Origin: an uncultured Lachnospiraceae bacterium | GTDB taxonomy: Bacteria > Bacillota > Clostridia > Lachnospirales > Lachnospiraceae | Assembly (NCBI GenBank): GCA_902796045.1 | Contig: CADBNQ010000214.1 | Coordinates: forward strand, 1 to 5,715 | DNA: 5,715 bases | Direction: 5' to 3' | Shown here: piece after piece, positions 1 to 5,715 of the stretch | Layout: every line of letters begins with the position of its first letter | Numbering within the stretch: the stretch's first letter is position 1 | Position numbers and translations under genes: made by a program | The notes under the pieces: model-generated | Databases searched by the model: none | The model's input: the letters and a program-made list of their open reading frames with translations, nothing else | What the model was told of the DNA's origin: nothing

Positions 1-987
1 TATCCGGACATCGGGAATATCAGTGATGTCCACCATCATCTGATCCATACAGACCCTCCCCAGTATTCTGGCTTTCTGGCCCCGGATCAGCACCCAGCCC
101 TTGTTGGACAGGCTTCGGGGATAGCCGTCGGCATAGCCGATGGAAACGGTGGCGATACGGCAGGGGTGATCCGTGACATAAGTCGCTCCATAGCTGACAC
201 CGCGGTTCATCTCAGGTTCCATGATGTTGACGACTCTGCTTCTCCATGCCAGGGCCGGGCTGAGCGCTACAGTCCTGACATCCACCTCATCAGAAGGAAT
301 GAGTCCATATAAAATGATCCCTGCCCTGACCATGTCGTAGCGGTGGTGGTCAAACTCCATGATCCCCGCACTGTTGCAGATATGCTTCACCGGAATATGG
401 ATGCCCGCTTCGGAAAGCATGGACACGAAATGATCGTAGCGTTTCATCTGTTCATAGGTATAGGCCTTGTTGGCCATATCCGCACAGGACAGGTGGGTAA
501 AAAGTCCCTGCAGAGTCAGACCCGGGAGGGCCGCCATCTCCTTAACCGCTGCAAAGCCTGTTTCGTCCGGAGAAAGGCCGATCCTCGTCATGCCGGTATC
601 CAGAGCGATGTGGATCCGGGCTGTTTTTCCCGCCTTTACTGCTGTTTCGGACATCTTCTTTGCCGTTTCCAGAGAGTAGATCGTCTGATCGACATCATAC
701 CGGAGATTCAGGTCATATAAGGACGGCGTATTATAGCCAAGCACCAGGATCGGCTGTCTGATATGGGACAGCCTCAGTTCTACGGCCTCTTCGATGGTGG
801 CGACACCGAAATAATCTGTGATATCTTCAATATAATGGCTGATGGGCACTGCTCCGTGCCCGTAACCATCTGCCTTGATCACGGCCATCACTTTTATGCC
901 GTCTCCGGCCTTCTCTCTGATGTTAAGCATGTTCCGGCGGATTGCGTCAAGATCAACATCACACCAGGTTCGTAAGTATTCTCCCAT
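1..987 (-). CDS. alr: alanine racemase, 3'-truncated by the window edge
   Basis: This PLP-dependent cytoplasmic enzyme interconverts L- and D-alanine and so supplies D-Ala for peptidoglycan. The reading frame starts at ATG 987-985 and stays open for 329 residues to base 1; family members have roughly 370-390, so about 40-60 C-terminal residues lie outside. Visible family landmarks are VIKADGYGHG with the PLP lysine K38 and Y42, DTGMTRIG with R135, THLSCAD with H165, CNSAG with N205/S206, MVRAGI with the pyridine-contacting R221, VSYGATY with catalytic Y266 (equivalent to Tyr265 of the Geobacillus enzyme), IGYADGY with Y285, and GRVCMDQ. All key residues seen are intact. The start is supported by AGAAAGGA at 996-1003, inside the end of rsmI, 8 bases upstream. 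Only 5 bases separate it from rsmI, so it is probably the next gene of the same operon. Identity is secure; whether the protein ends normally cannot be seen. Confidence 0.95.
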   Translation of the reverse strand, partial: MGEYLRTWCDVDLDAIRRNMLNIREKAGDGIKVMAVIKADGYGHGAVPISHYIEDITDYFGVATIEEAVELRLSHIRQPILVLGYNTPSLYDLNLRYDVDQTIYSLETAKKMSETAVKAGKTARIHIALDTGMTRIGLSPDETGFAAVKEMAALPGLTLQGLFTHLSCADMANKAYTYEQMKRYDHFVSMLSEAGIHIPVKHICNSAGIMEFDHHRYDMVRAGIILYGLIPSDEVDVRTVALSPALAWRSRVVNIMEPEMNRGVSYGATYVTDHPCRIATVSIGYADGYPRSLSNKGWVLIRGQKARILGRVCMDQMMVDITDIPDVRI

Positions 988-992
988 AGTTT

Positions 993-1844
993 CTATCCTT
1001 TCTTCAGGATATTTACCTCCCGGTAAACATCTCTTTTACTGAGTCCTCTGTCCTTTGCCACCTGCTTCATGGCTTCCTTCCTGTCTGATCCCTGGTCCAG
1101 GTAGAGCTTAAGATGTTCTTCCAGGGAAAGGGCCTCCCAGCTTCTTTGCTCTTCCTCCAGGAGTTCTCTGCCGGACCGCCCTTCAAAAAGGAGCACGTAC
1201 TCCCCGCGGGGCTCCCTCTCCTCGTAGAAGGCTATGATCTCATCCAGATTCCCCTGCATGGCGCTCTCATGTTTTTTGGTCAGTTCCTTGCAGACAGTCA
1301 TCCGTCTGTTTCCCAGGACTTTCCGGCATTCCCGCAGGGTGTTCTTCAGATGATGCGGTGCTTCGTAAAGAATGATCGTCCTGGTTTCGTCTCTCCACTC
1401 CTCCAGGATCCGGGCCCTCTCCTTTTTATCGCGGGGGAGAAAGGCTTCAAAAGCAAACCTTCTGGTGGGAAGTCCTGAGATGGTCAGAGCTGTGATGCAG
1501 GCGCTCGCCCCCGGCAGCGATGTCACAGGGATTCCTTCCCTGAGGCAGCCGGCGACCAGTTCTTCTCCCGGGTCCGATATGCCCGGGGTGCCCGCGTCAG
1601 TGACCAGAGCTATATCCAATCCGGCCTTCAGCTTCTCCAGTAGACTGTCTGTCTTTTCCGCTTTATTATATTCATGATAGCTGGTCATCTTTGTCCTGAT
1701 CCCAAAATGATTCAGCAGCTTCAGGCTGTTTCTGGTATCTTCCGCCGCGATCAGGTCAACTTCCTTTAAAGTGCGAAGAACCCGGAGTGTGATATCCTCC
1801 AGATTCCCGATCGGTGTCGCACACAGATATAAAGTTCCTGTCAT
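993..1844 (-). CDS. rsmI: 16S rRNA (cytidine(1402)-2'-O)-methyltransferase RsmI
   Basis: RsmI (YabC/YraL in other species) uses S-adenosylmethionine to 2'-O-methylate C1402 in the decoding centre of 16S rRNA. The 283-residue product has the usual length and the full motif series of this tetrapyrrole-methylase-fold family: LYLCATPIGNLED near residues 5-17, AAEDTR at 33-38, ALVTDAGTPGISDPG at 79-93, PGASA at 111-115, FLPRDKKER at 135-143, LYEAPHHL at 159-166 and KELTKKHE at 186-193. The C-terminal tail (about 236-283, with DRKEAMKQVAKDRGLSKRDV) is the small helix-turn-helix-like domain found at the end of many RsmI proteins. The ATG at 1844 follows AGGAG (1851-1855) by 6 bases, and this SD lies inside the last codons of the upstream methyltransferase gene, whose stop is only 3 bases away. 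Translation of the two is likely coupled. Nothing is missing or unusual in the catalytic core. Confidence 0.97.
   Translation of the reverse strand: MTGTLYLCATPIGNLEDITLRVLRTLKEVDLIAAEDTRNSLKLLNHFGIRTKMTSYHEYNKAEKTDSLLEKLKAGLDIALVTDAGTPGISDPGEELVAGCLREGIPVTSLPGASACITALTISGLPTRRFAFEAFLPRDKKERARILEEWRDETRTIILYEAPHHLKNTLRECRKVLGNRRMTVCKELTKKHESAMQGNLDEIIAFYEEREPRGEYVLLFEGRSGRELLEEEQRSWEALSLEEHLKLYLDQGSDRKEAMKQVAKDRGLSKRDVYREVNILKKG
996..1003 (-). promoter_or_regulatory. ribosome binding site for alr
   Basis: AGAAAGGA on the minus strand forms part of the last codons of rsmI and lies 8 bases before the alr ATG at 987. It supports alr as a co-translated member of the operon. Confidence 0.7.
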
Positions 1845-1847
1845 AAT

Positions 1848-2642
1848 TCACTCCTGCACGGCCGCGTCCGCTATTACCGGACCGGGGGACTTACCGGATC
1901 CTCCGCTGCCGTAAATCTTGTGTATCTCCTCTGTATAAGCGCCGTTCCTCCTGTAGACGATCAGGGGCGGCTCCACCGTGATCCTCTGCCTGCCCCCCTT
2001 GACGGCATCGATCAGAACCATGTTGGGTTCCTTGTCCAGATAGGGGTATACCAGCCTCATCCGTTTCGGTTCCAGCTTATACTCTTTAAGGCAGCTGAGG
2101 ATCTCCGCAAGCCTGAAAGGACGGTGGACCATGATAAAATGACCGGCTGGTTTCAGCAGCCATTTTGCCGCCGATACCACATCCGTCAGGCTGCAGCATA
2201 TCTCATGTCTGGCGATGGCCTTTTCAGGGTCTTTGTTGGTCAGTCCGTGATCTCCGGTCATGTATGGCGGATTGCAGGTCACATAATCAAAAGTGCCCTG
2301 AGGATAAGCCTCTTTTACCTGGCGGACATCTCCCTGACTGATACATATCCTGTCATCCAGGCCGTTCATCCTGACACTCCGCATGGCCATATCGGCATAA
2401 TACGCCTGATACTCAATCCCGCTGATCCGGCCGGTTTCGTATCTGGCCGCCAGCAGTATGGGGATCACCCCTGTCCCGCTGCAAAGGTCCATCACGACAG
2501 CACCCTTTCTGATATGGGCATAGTCTGACAAAAGAACCGCATCCATCCCAAAGCAGAAGCCTCTGCTGCTCTGGATCAGCCTGTAGCCTTTGATCTGCAG
2601 GTCATCAATCCTCTCATACTCCTTAAGTTCTGTCTTTTCCAT
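1848..2642 (-). CDS. tRNA1(Val) (adenine(37)-N6)-methyltransferase-like protein (YabB/TrmN6 family)
   Basis: A class I Rossmann-fold SAM-dependent methyltransferase of 264 residues. It carries the cofactor-binding motif MDLCSGTGVIP at about 51-61, an acidic end-of-strand-2 residue in GIEYQ (75-79), and the NPPY tetrapeptide at 124-127 that marks amino-group (N6-adenine) methyltransferases. The preceding FGMDAVLLSDYA (31-42) and the position between ricT and rsmI match YabB of Firmicutes, homologous to E. coli TrmN6 (YfiC), which methylates A37 of tRNA1(Val). The tRNA substrate is inferred from family; related proteins with other substrates share the same fold. The start chosen is ATG 2642, 19 bases after the ricT stop, with AAAAAAGG (2653-2660) about 10 bases upstream. 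An in-frame ATG at 2705 would add 21 lysine-rich residues and overlap ricT by 44 bases; it lacks a clear ribosome binding site and the added residues do not look like the family N-terminus. The C-terminal ~20 residues (Gly/Ser/Ala/Pro-rich) are probably an unstructured tail. Confidence 0.88.
   Translation of the reverse strand: MEKTELKEYERIDDLQIKGYRLIQSSRGFCFGMDAVLLSDYAHIRKGAVVMDLCSGTGVIPILLAARYETGRISGIEYQAYYADMAMRSVRMNGLDDRICISQGDVRQVKEAYPQGTFDYVTCNPPYMTGDHGLTNKDPEKAIARHEICCSLTDVVSAAKWLLKPAGHFIMVHRPFRLAEILSCLKEYKLEPKRMRLVYPYLDKEPNMVLIDAVKGGRQRITVEPPLIVYRRNGAYTEEIHKIYGSGGSGKSPGPVIADAAVQE
1851..1855 (-). promoter_or_regulatory. ribosome binding site for rsmI
   Basis: AGGAG on the minus strand lies within the last codons of the methyltransferase gene and 6 bases before the rsmI ATG at 1844. 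The upstream stop codon (1850-1848) falls between the SD and the start, a typical translational coupling layout. Confidence 0.75.
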
Positions 2643-2652
2643 ATCAGCCCAG

Positions 2653-2660
2653 CCTTTTTT
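2653..2660 (-). promoter_or_regulatory. weak ribosome binding site for the yabB-like methyltransferase
   Basis: AAAAAAGG on the minus strand ends 10 bases before ATG 2642, just after the ricT stop. The match to the SD consensus is short (AAGG), weaker than that of every neighbour, so translation may depend on coupling to ricT. It supports 2642 over the upstream ATG at 2705. Confidence 0.5.
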
Positions 2661-2661
2661 A

Positions 2662-3588
2662 TCAGGAAAGCTTTGTTTTTCTTTCTTTTTTCTCCAATGC
2701 CTCAAGCTTCTTCAGTTCAGCGTCCACTTTTCCCTTATCCTTTTTACGTCTTGGATGGAAGCTCAGCTCGGAGGAATTGTACTCAATCAGTTCCTTCTCT
2801 CCTTTATCATCCGTGATTACGACCTTGACCTTCTGGCGGAGGATATTGACGCTCTGGACCACACCCTTGCCGCCTTCAGGAAGCTTAACCTCGTCACCTG
2901 GATTCGGCAGCTTCCTGTTGAGATATTCGTAGGTATCCTGTTCGTTCTTCAGACAGCACATCAGCCTTCCGCAGGCACCGGAGATTTTGGTGGGATTCAG
3001 GGAGAGGTTCTGCTCCTTGGCCATCCTGATGGACACCGGGATAAACTCCGAGAGGAAGCAGTTGCAGCACAGCTCTCTTCCGCAGATGCCGATGCCTCCT
3101 TTGATCTTGGTCTCGTCCCGGACCCCGATCTGCCTGAGTTCGATCCTGGTCTTAAAAACAGAGGCAAGGTCTTTCACAAGCTCCCTGAAATCGATTCTCC
3201 CGTCTGCTGTAAAATAAAACAGGACCTTATTGTTATCAAAGGTATATTCGCAGTCGACCAGCTTCATCTCAAGCTTATGTTTGGCAATCTTATCCAGACA
3301 GATATCAAAAGCCTCTTTTGCTTTGAGGATATTCTTCTCATGGGTCTTTGTATCCTCCGATGTCGCAATCCTGATGACAGGCTTGAGAGAGGCAATGATC
3401 TTTTTTTCCTCAACCATACGGCTGCCCAGAACCACTTTTCCGTACTCCACTCCGCGGGCGGTCTCCACAATCACATTGTCTCCCAGCTGAACGGGGAGCT
3501 TTCCCGGAGAAAAGAAGTATATTTTCCCATTGTCCCGGAAACGTACTCCGATGACCTCCTTTTTGACGACTTCCTTTTTATTATCCAT
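2662..3588 (-). CDS. ricT: RicT/YaaT, PSP1-domain regulatory protein with iron-sulfur-type cysteines
   Basis: This 308-residue protein is a homologue of B. subtilis YaaT (RicT). With RicA (YmcA) and RicF (YlbF) that protein forms the Y-complex, which binds [4Fe-4S] clusters, influences phosphorelay signalling and assists RNase Y in mRNA maturation. The PSP1 core spans roughly residues 10-215, including the N-terminal GVRFRDNGKIYFF region and LVDCEYTFDNNKVLFYFTAD. Two cysteine clusters, CGRELCCNC (C169, C174, C175, C177) and CGRLMCC (C206, C211, C212), stand out, with further cysteines at 97 and 113. The last ~29 residues are a Lys/Glu-rich tail that looks coiled-coil or disordered, which makes the protein longer than B. 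subtilis YaaT (about 275 residues). I chose ATG 3588 because GGAGG at 3594-3598 lies 5 bases before it; an in-frame ATG at 3600 directly abuts the holB stop, but the GGAGG overlaps that codon and cannot serve it. The partners RicA and RicF are not in this window. Confidence 0.93.
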   Translation of the reverse strand: MDNKKEVVKKEVIGVRFRDNGKIYFFSPGKLPVQLGDNVIVETARGVEYGKVVLGSRMVEEKKIIASLKPVIRIATSEDTKTHEKNILKAKEAFDICLDKIAKHKLEMKLVDCEYTFDNNKVLFYFTADGRIDFRELVKDLASVFKTRIELRQIGVRDETKIKGGIGICGRELCCNCFLSEFIPVSIRMAKEQNLSLNPTKISGACGRLMCCLKNEQDTYEYLNRKLPNPGDEVKLPEGGKGVVQSVNILRQKVKVVITDDKGEKELIEYNSSELSFHPRRKKDKGKVDAELKKLEALEKKERKTKLS

Positions 3589-3593
3589 AACAG

Positions 3594-3598
3594 CCTCC
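3594..3598 (-). promoter_or_regulatory. ribosome binding site that decides the ricT start
   Basis: GGAGG on the minus strand lies between two in-frame ATG codons of ricT and is 5 bases before the second (3588). It overlaps the first (3600), so it can serve only the second. It sits just after the holB TAA stop, a spacing that lets terminating ribosomes re-initiate. Confidence 0.8.
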
Positions 3599-3600
3599 AT

Positions 3601-4620
3601 TTATCTCTTGTCAGATTCCTCTCGAAATCTGTTCTTTATACTAATATGAAGCATCTCCACAGCCGCTTCAAAATTGACATTTGCCCGGAGTCTCTTCTCT
3701 GTATGTCTGATCTCCTCCAGGATATCGTTAACCCCTTCACAGTTCAGGGCCTTTGCCTGTCTGCCCAGGATCGGAGCTTCTTCTTTAAAAATCAGCTGAC
3801 TTTCATCTCCCAGCGCCTTCAGCACCAGGATATCCCGAAACCAGATGGTCAGGATATCCAGATAATCCCGGAAGTCATCCTTCAGACTGCCGGACTCTCT
3901 AATCCGGCTGATGATCTCGTAATCCCTCAGCGTATGGATCTCCCTCAGCATCTTAAAGGCGGTTTCCTTTAATCCTGAAAACGCTGCCGATAAGGCTGCC
4001 TGCCTGGCCCTGCCGATATTGCCCATGGCAAAAGCCGCCGGGAATCCAGTTTTCTCTTCAGGGATCCCGCATTCCCCGGTCAGGTACTCTATGACGGTCC
4101 TGTCAGGGACCGGCCTGGTGGAAAGGAGAACGCATCGTGACCGGATCGTAGGGAGAAATGCCCCCCGGTTTGCCGTAAGGAGGAAAATCACCGCATAGCG
4201 CGGCGGCTCCTCTATCGTCTTTAGAGCTGCATTCTGGGCGGCCGGGGTCATCCTCTCCGCTTCATCGATGATATAGATCTTCCATGGTCCCTTGTAGGGC
4301 ATGATATCCACCGTGCTGACCATCTGCTCGCGGACCTCATGGACACCAATCGTCCCCGCTTTCTCCTGGCCCACCCACAGGACATCCGGATGATCCCGGT
4401 GTTCCATCATGATACAGGACCTGCAGCGGCCGCAGGCCGTAAGCCCCTCCGGCCCCATAATCGGTGTCTCGCACTGGAGCAGCCGGGAAAGGGCACGGGC
4501 TATCAGCTTCTTGCCGCTCCCTTTCTCCCCTTCCAGAATGTAAGCATGGGATACTGTCCCGTTCCTGACAGCTGTCCGGAAATACTTCTTTAACTCTTCG
4601 TTGCCAAGGATCCGATCCAT
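3601..4620 (-). CDS. holB: DNA polymerase III, delta' subunit
   Basis: Delta' is the stator subunit of the clamp loader that opens and places the sliding clamp during chromosome replication. The 339-residue product has the AAA+ architecture of the DnaX/HolB family: SHAYILEGEKGSGKK (P-loop, about 24-38), four zinc-ligand cysteines C50, C63, C66 and C69 (CGRCRSC), YIIDEAERM (Walker B-like, D119/E120), ALKTIEEPP, a TIRSRC segment with R160 and R162 near 158-163, and a helical C-terminal domain that ends at TAA 3603-3601. The P-loop has lysine (K38) where a functional Walker A normally has Ser/Thr. Two starts are possible: GTG 4623 or ATG 4620. GGGAG at 4626-4630 sits 5 bases before the ATG but only 2 before the GTG, so ATG is preferred; it overlaps the tmk stop as TGATG, indicating translational coupling. 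YaaQ and YaaR genes, which separate tmk and holB in Bacillus, are absent. Confidence 0.94.
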   Translation of the reverse strand: MDRILGNEELKKYFRTAVRNGTVSHAYILEGEKGSGKKLIARALSRLLQCETPIMGPEGLTACGRCRSCIMMEHRDHPDVLWVGQEKAGTIGVHEVREQMVSTVDIMPYKGPWKIYIIDEAERMTPAAQNAALKTIEEPPRYAVIFLLTANRGAFLPTIRSRCVLLSTRPVPDRTVIEYLTGECGIPEEKTGFPAAFAMGNIGRARQAALSAAFSGLKETAFKMLREIHTLRDYEIISRIRESGSLKDDFRDYLDILTIWFRDILVLKALGDESQLIFKEEAPILGRQAKALNCEGVNDILEEIRHTEKRLRANVNFEAAVEMLHISIKNRFREESDKR

Positions 4621-5246
4621 CACTGCTCCCTGCCTGCCAGATATCCGATCTCTCTGCGGATCCGGTCCTGGATCTCCTCTGCCTGCAAAGTGCCGTCAAT
4701 CCGCACCACATCCGGCCGGCCGGAAAGCACCTTCCGGTATCCCTCGGAGACCATGTGGTGGAAATCTATGCTCTCCTGCTCCAGCCTGTCCAGCTTCTTC
4801 TGCTCCTTCTTTCTTCTCAGTCCTTCTTCTTCCGGAATATCGATAAAGAAGATCCGGTCCGGCTTATAAGAGCCGATCCCCGGGGCATTGACAGCTGAAA
4901 CCACCTCCGGGCCCAGCCCCCGGGCAATCCCCTGATAGACCATGGAAGAATCAACAAACCTGTCACTGATAACGATCCTGCCGCTCTCTAATGCCGGAAT
5001 GATCACATCCTTCATGAGCTGGGCTCTGGAAGCCGCATAGAGAAGCATCTCCGTCACAGGCGACATTTCCGTATAGGCCGGATCAAGGATAATCTCCCGT
5101 ATGGCCTCGCCAATGACCGTTCCTCCGGGTTCTCTTGTTATAATATACTCCTGATGGATCTGGTCAAGATGTTCTCTCAACAATTCAATCTGTGTGGTCT
5201 TTCCGGACCCGTCCGGCCCTTCCATCACTATAAAAAAACCTTTCAT
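4620..5246 (-). CDS. tmk: thymidylate (dTMP) kinase
   Basis: Thymidylate kinase phosphorylates dTMP to dTDP with ATP, the last step specific to dTTP synthesis. The 208-residue length is typical of bacterial Tmk. Landmarks in order are IVMEGPDGSGKTT (P-loop, K16/T17), ITREPGGT with the dTMP-contacting arginine near 38, LLYAASRAQL at 68-77, ISDRFVDSSMVYQG with the DR motif at 95-96, KPDRIFFIDI at 128-137, and an arginine- and lysine-rich LID around 144-154. The P-loop has no basic residue while the LID does, the arrangement known for E. coli-like (type II) enzymes. ATG 5246 is preceded by GAGGAG at 5257-5262, 10 bases upstream. The gene lies 47 bases after the decarboxylase stop and its own TGA overlaps the holB start. 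All expected catalytic residues seen are present. Confidence 0.97.
   Translation of the reverse strand: MKGFFIVMEGPDGSGKTTQIELLREHLDQIHQEYIITREPGGTVIGEAIREIILDPAYTEMSPVTEMLLYAASRAQLMKDVIIPALESGRIVISDRFVDSSMVYQGIARGLGPEVVSAVNAPGIGSYKPDRIFFIDIPEEEGLRRKKEQKKLDRLEQESIDFHHMVSEGYRKVLSGRPDVVRIDGTLQAEEIQDRIRREIGYLAGREQ
4626..4630 (-). promoter_or_regulatory. ribosome binding site for holB, inside the tmk 3' end
   Basis: GGGAG on the minus strand is 5 bases before ATG 4620 and 2 bases before GTG 4623. Normal SD spacing therefore favours the ATG. It is embedded in the last codons of tmk, whose TGA shares a base with the ATG (TGATG). Confidence 0.75.
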
Positions 5247-5256
5247 CTGTATACTT

Positions 5257-5262
5257 CTCCTC
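5257..5262 (-). promoter_or_regulatory. ribosome binding site for tmk
   Basis: GAGGAG on the minus strand lies 10 bases before the tmk ATG (5246), in the only intergenic gap of any size (5247-5293, 47 bases). I see no convincing -10/-35 pair or terminator hairpin in this gap, so tmk is probably read through from the decarboxylase gene. Confidence 0.7.
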
Positions 5263-5293
5263 TGACCTCAGGCAGCCGGATCATTTTCTTCCA

Positions 5294-5715
5294 TCATCTG
5301 ACATCCGCGTCAGATATCAAAACCTGTATCCTGTCTCCCTGCAGTCCCTGTACATTATATCCATTATAAAGGTAAAAGCGCAGTTTTTCCACCATTTCTT
5401 TACTGATTATTTCTCCCGGGACCAGGAGGGGGATGCCCGGAGGATACAGAGACACATTAGCAGCCGCCACCCTGCCGCAGGCCGCGTCAAGAGGCAGAAG
5501 CTGTGTCTTTCGTCCCTCACATTCCCAGGATTCCATGGCCTTTAGCGGCGGATCCTCCTGCTCAGGCTGCCCTTCGGAAAGAAGATGTCTCTCTTCACCA
5601 GCAGCATCCAGCTGCTCATCCAGCGCTTTCAGCGCCTGCAGAAGCATCGCATAGTCCTCCTCCTCATCCATGACCGATGTCATGGCAAGGGCATAGGACC
5701 TGCCGGCCATCTCCA
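5294..5715 (-). CDS. Orn/Lys/Arg decarboxylase family protein, C-terminal part (N-terminus outside the window)
   Basis: The visible 139 residues are the end of a fold-type I PLP-dependent decarboxylase-like protein (SpeA/YaaO/Cad group). The diagnostic block is VSLYPPGIPLLVPGE, encoded at about 5412-5456, preceded by LDAACGRVAA and followed by a short helix-rich end with GYNVQGLQGD; this is the conserved C-terminal domain of the family. An acidic, probably flexible segment (EEDYAMLL through EGQPEQEDPP) precedes it. The frame is open through base 5715, and roughly 340 N-terminal residues, including the PLP lysine, would lie to the right. Placement directly upstream of tmk matches yaaO in B. 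subtilis. Members decarboxylate arginine, lysine or ornithine in polyamine metabolism, but substrate cannot be told from this fragment, so no symbol is given. It ends at TGA 5296-5294. Confidence 0.88.
   Translation of the reverse strand, partial: EMAGRSYALAMTSVMDEEEDYAMLLQALKALDEQLDAAGEERHLLSEGQPEQEDPPLKAMESWECEGRKTQLLPLDAACGRVAAANVSLYPPGIPLLVPGEIISKEMVEKLRFYLYNGYNVQGLQGDRIQVLISDADVR

Noticed and set aside
343..975. Several plus-strand open frames of 70-125 codons
   Set aside because: They are antisense to alr, whose catalytic motifs are intact on the minus strand.
1920..2528. A 202-codon open frame on the plus strand
   Set aside because: Antisense to the methyltransferase gene with no family resemblance in its translation; a shadow of the real gene.
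2662..2700. A-rich run near the end of ricT as a programmed frameshift into the methyltransferase gene
   Set aside because: The A-run does not form a canonical slippery heptamer in the ricT frame, and a -1 slip would not enter the methyltransferase frame, which is +1.
2590..3972. A 460-codon open frame on the plus strand
   Set aside because: It lies wholly antisense to three strongly conserved genes (methyltransferase end, ricT, holB), crosses their boundaries, shows no recognisable domain and no good SD. It is best explained as a codon-bias shadow.
4337..4711. A 124-codon minus-strand frame across the tmk/holB junction
   Set aside because: It is out of frame with both genes, rich in Arg, Gly and Ser as expected of a shifted reading, and overlaps the conserved coding of both.
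5263..5276. Small inverted repeat (CTGA/TCAG) upstream of tmk as a possible terminator
   Set aside because: The stem is only about 4 base pairs and no T-run follows, so it would not terminate transcription.
5268..5297. A nine-residue minus-strand mini-ORF between the decarboxylase gene and tmk
   Set aside because: It has no clear SD, overlaps the decarboxylase stop and shows no leader-peptide features such as a run of regulatory codons or an attenuator hairpin.

Overview
The window is a stretch of bacterial chromosome in which every supportable gene lies on the minus strand, packed as one head-to-tail series that reads like a single operon transcribed right to left. The gene set (Orn/Lys/Arg-type decarboxylase, tmk, holB, ricT/yaaT, a yabB/trmN6-like methyltransferase, rsmI) is the conserved 'yaaO-tmk-holB-yaaT-yabB-rsmI' neighbourhood of Firmicutes. 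The RicT homologue, strong purine-rich Shine-Dalgarno sites and moderately high GC suggest a member of Clostridia, most likely a Lachnospiraceae-like gut anaerobe. That taxonomic placement is inference; no marker RNA gene is present.

Layout, in transcription order: (1) 5715-5294, the last ~139 residues of an aminotransferase-fold Orn/Lys/Arg decarboxylase, with its N-terminal part beyond the right edge; (2) 5246-4620, thymidylate kinase; (3) 4620-3601, DNA polymerase III delta' subunit, joined to tmk by a TGATG stop/start overlap; (4) 3588-2662, RicT (PSP1-domain protein), immediately after holB; (5) 2642-1848, a SAM-dependent N6-adenine methyltransferase of the TrmN6/YabB type; (6) 1844-993, RsmI, the 16S rRNA C1402 2'-O-methyltransferase; (7) 987-1, the first 329 residues of alanine racemase, running off the left edge. 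The longest non-coding gap is 47 bases (5247-5293). No internal promoter, terminator, RNA gene, repeat, CRISPR array or mobile element could be seen.

The genes serve core growth functions: dTTP supply and clamp loading for replication (tmk, holB), RNA maturation or regulation (ricT), tRNA and rRNA methylation (yabB-like, rsmI) and D-alanine supply for the cell wall (alr). Close spacing, with SD sites lying inside the preceding gene, suggests coupled translation and co-regulation with growth.

Compared with the Bacillus subtilis arrangement, yaaQ (darA), yaaR, yabA and yazA are missing and alr has been added after rsmI. I found no previously undescribed system. The points worth a second look are modest: a non-canonical P-loop in delta', the nine-cysteine RicT with a charged tail, start-codon choices, and the gene content changes.
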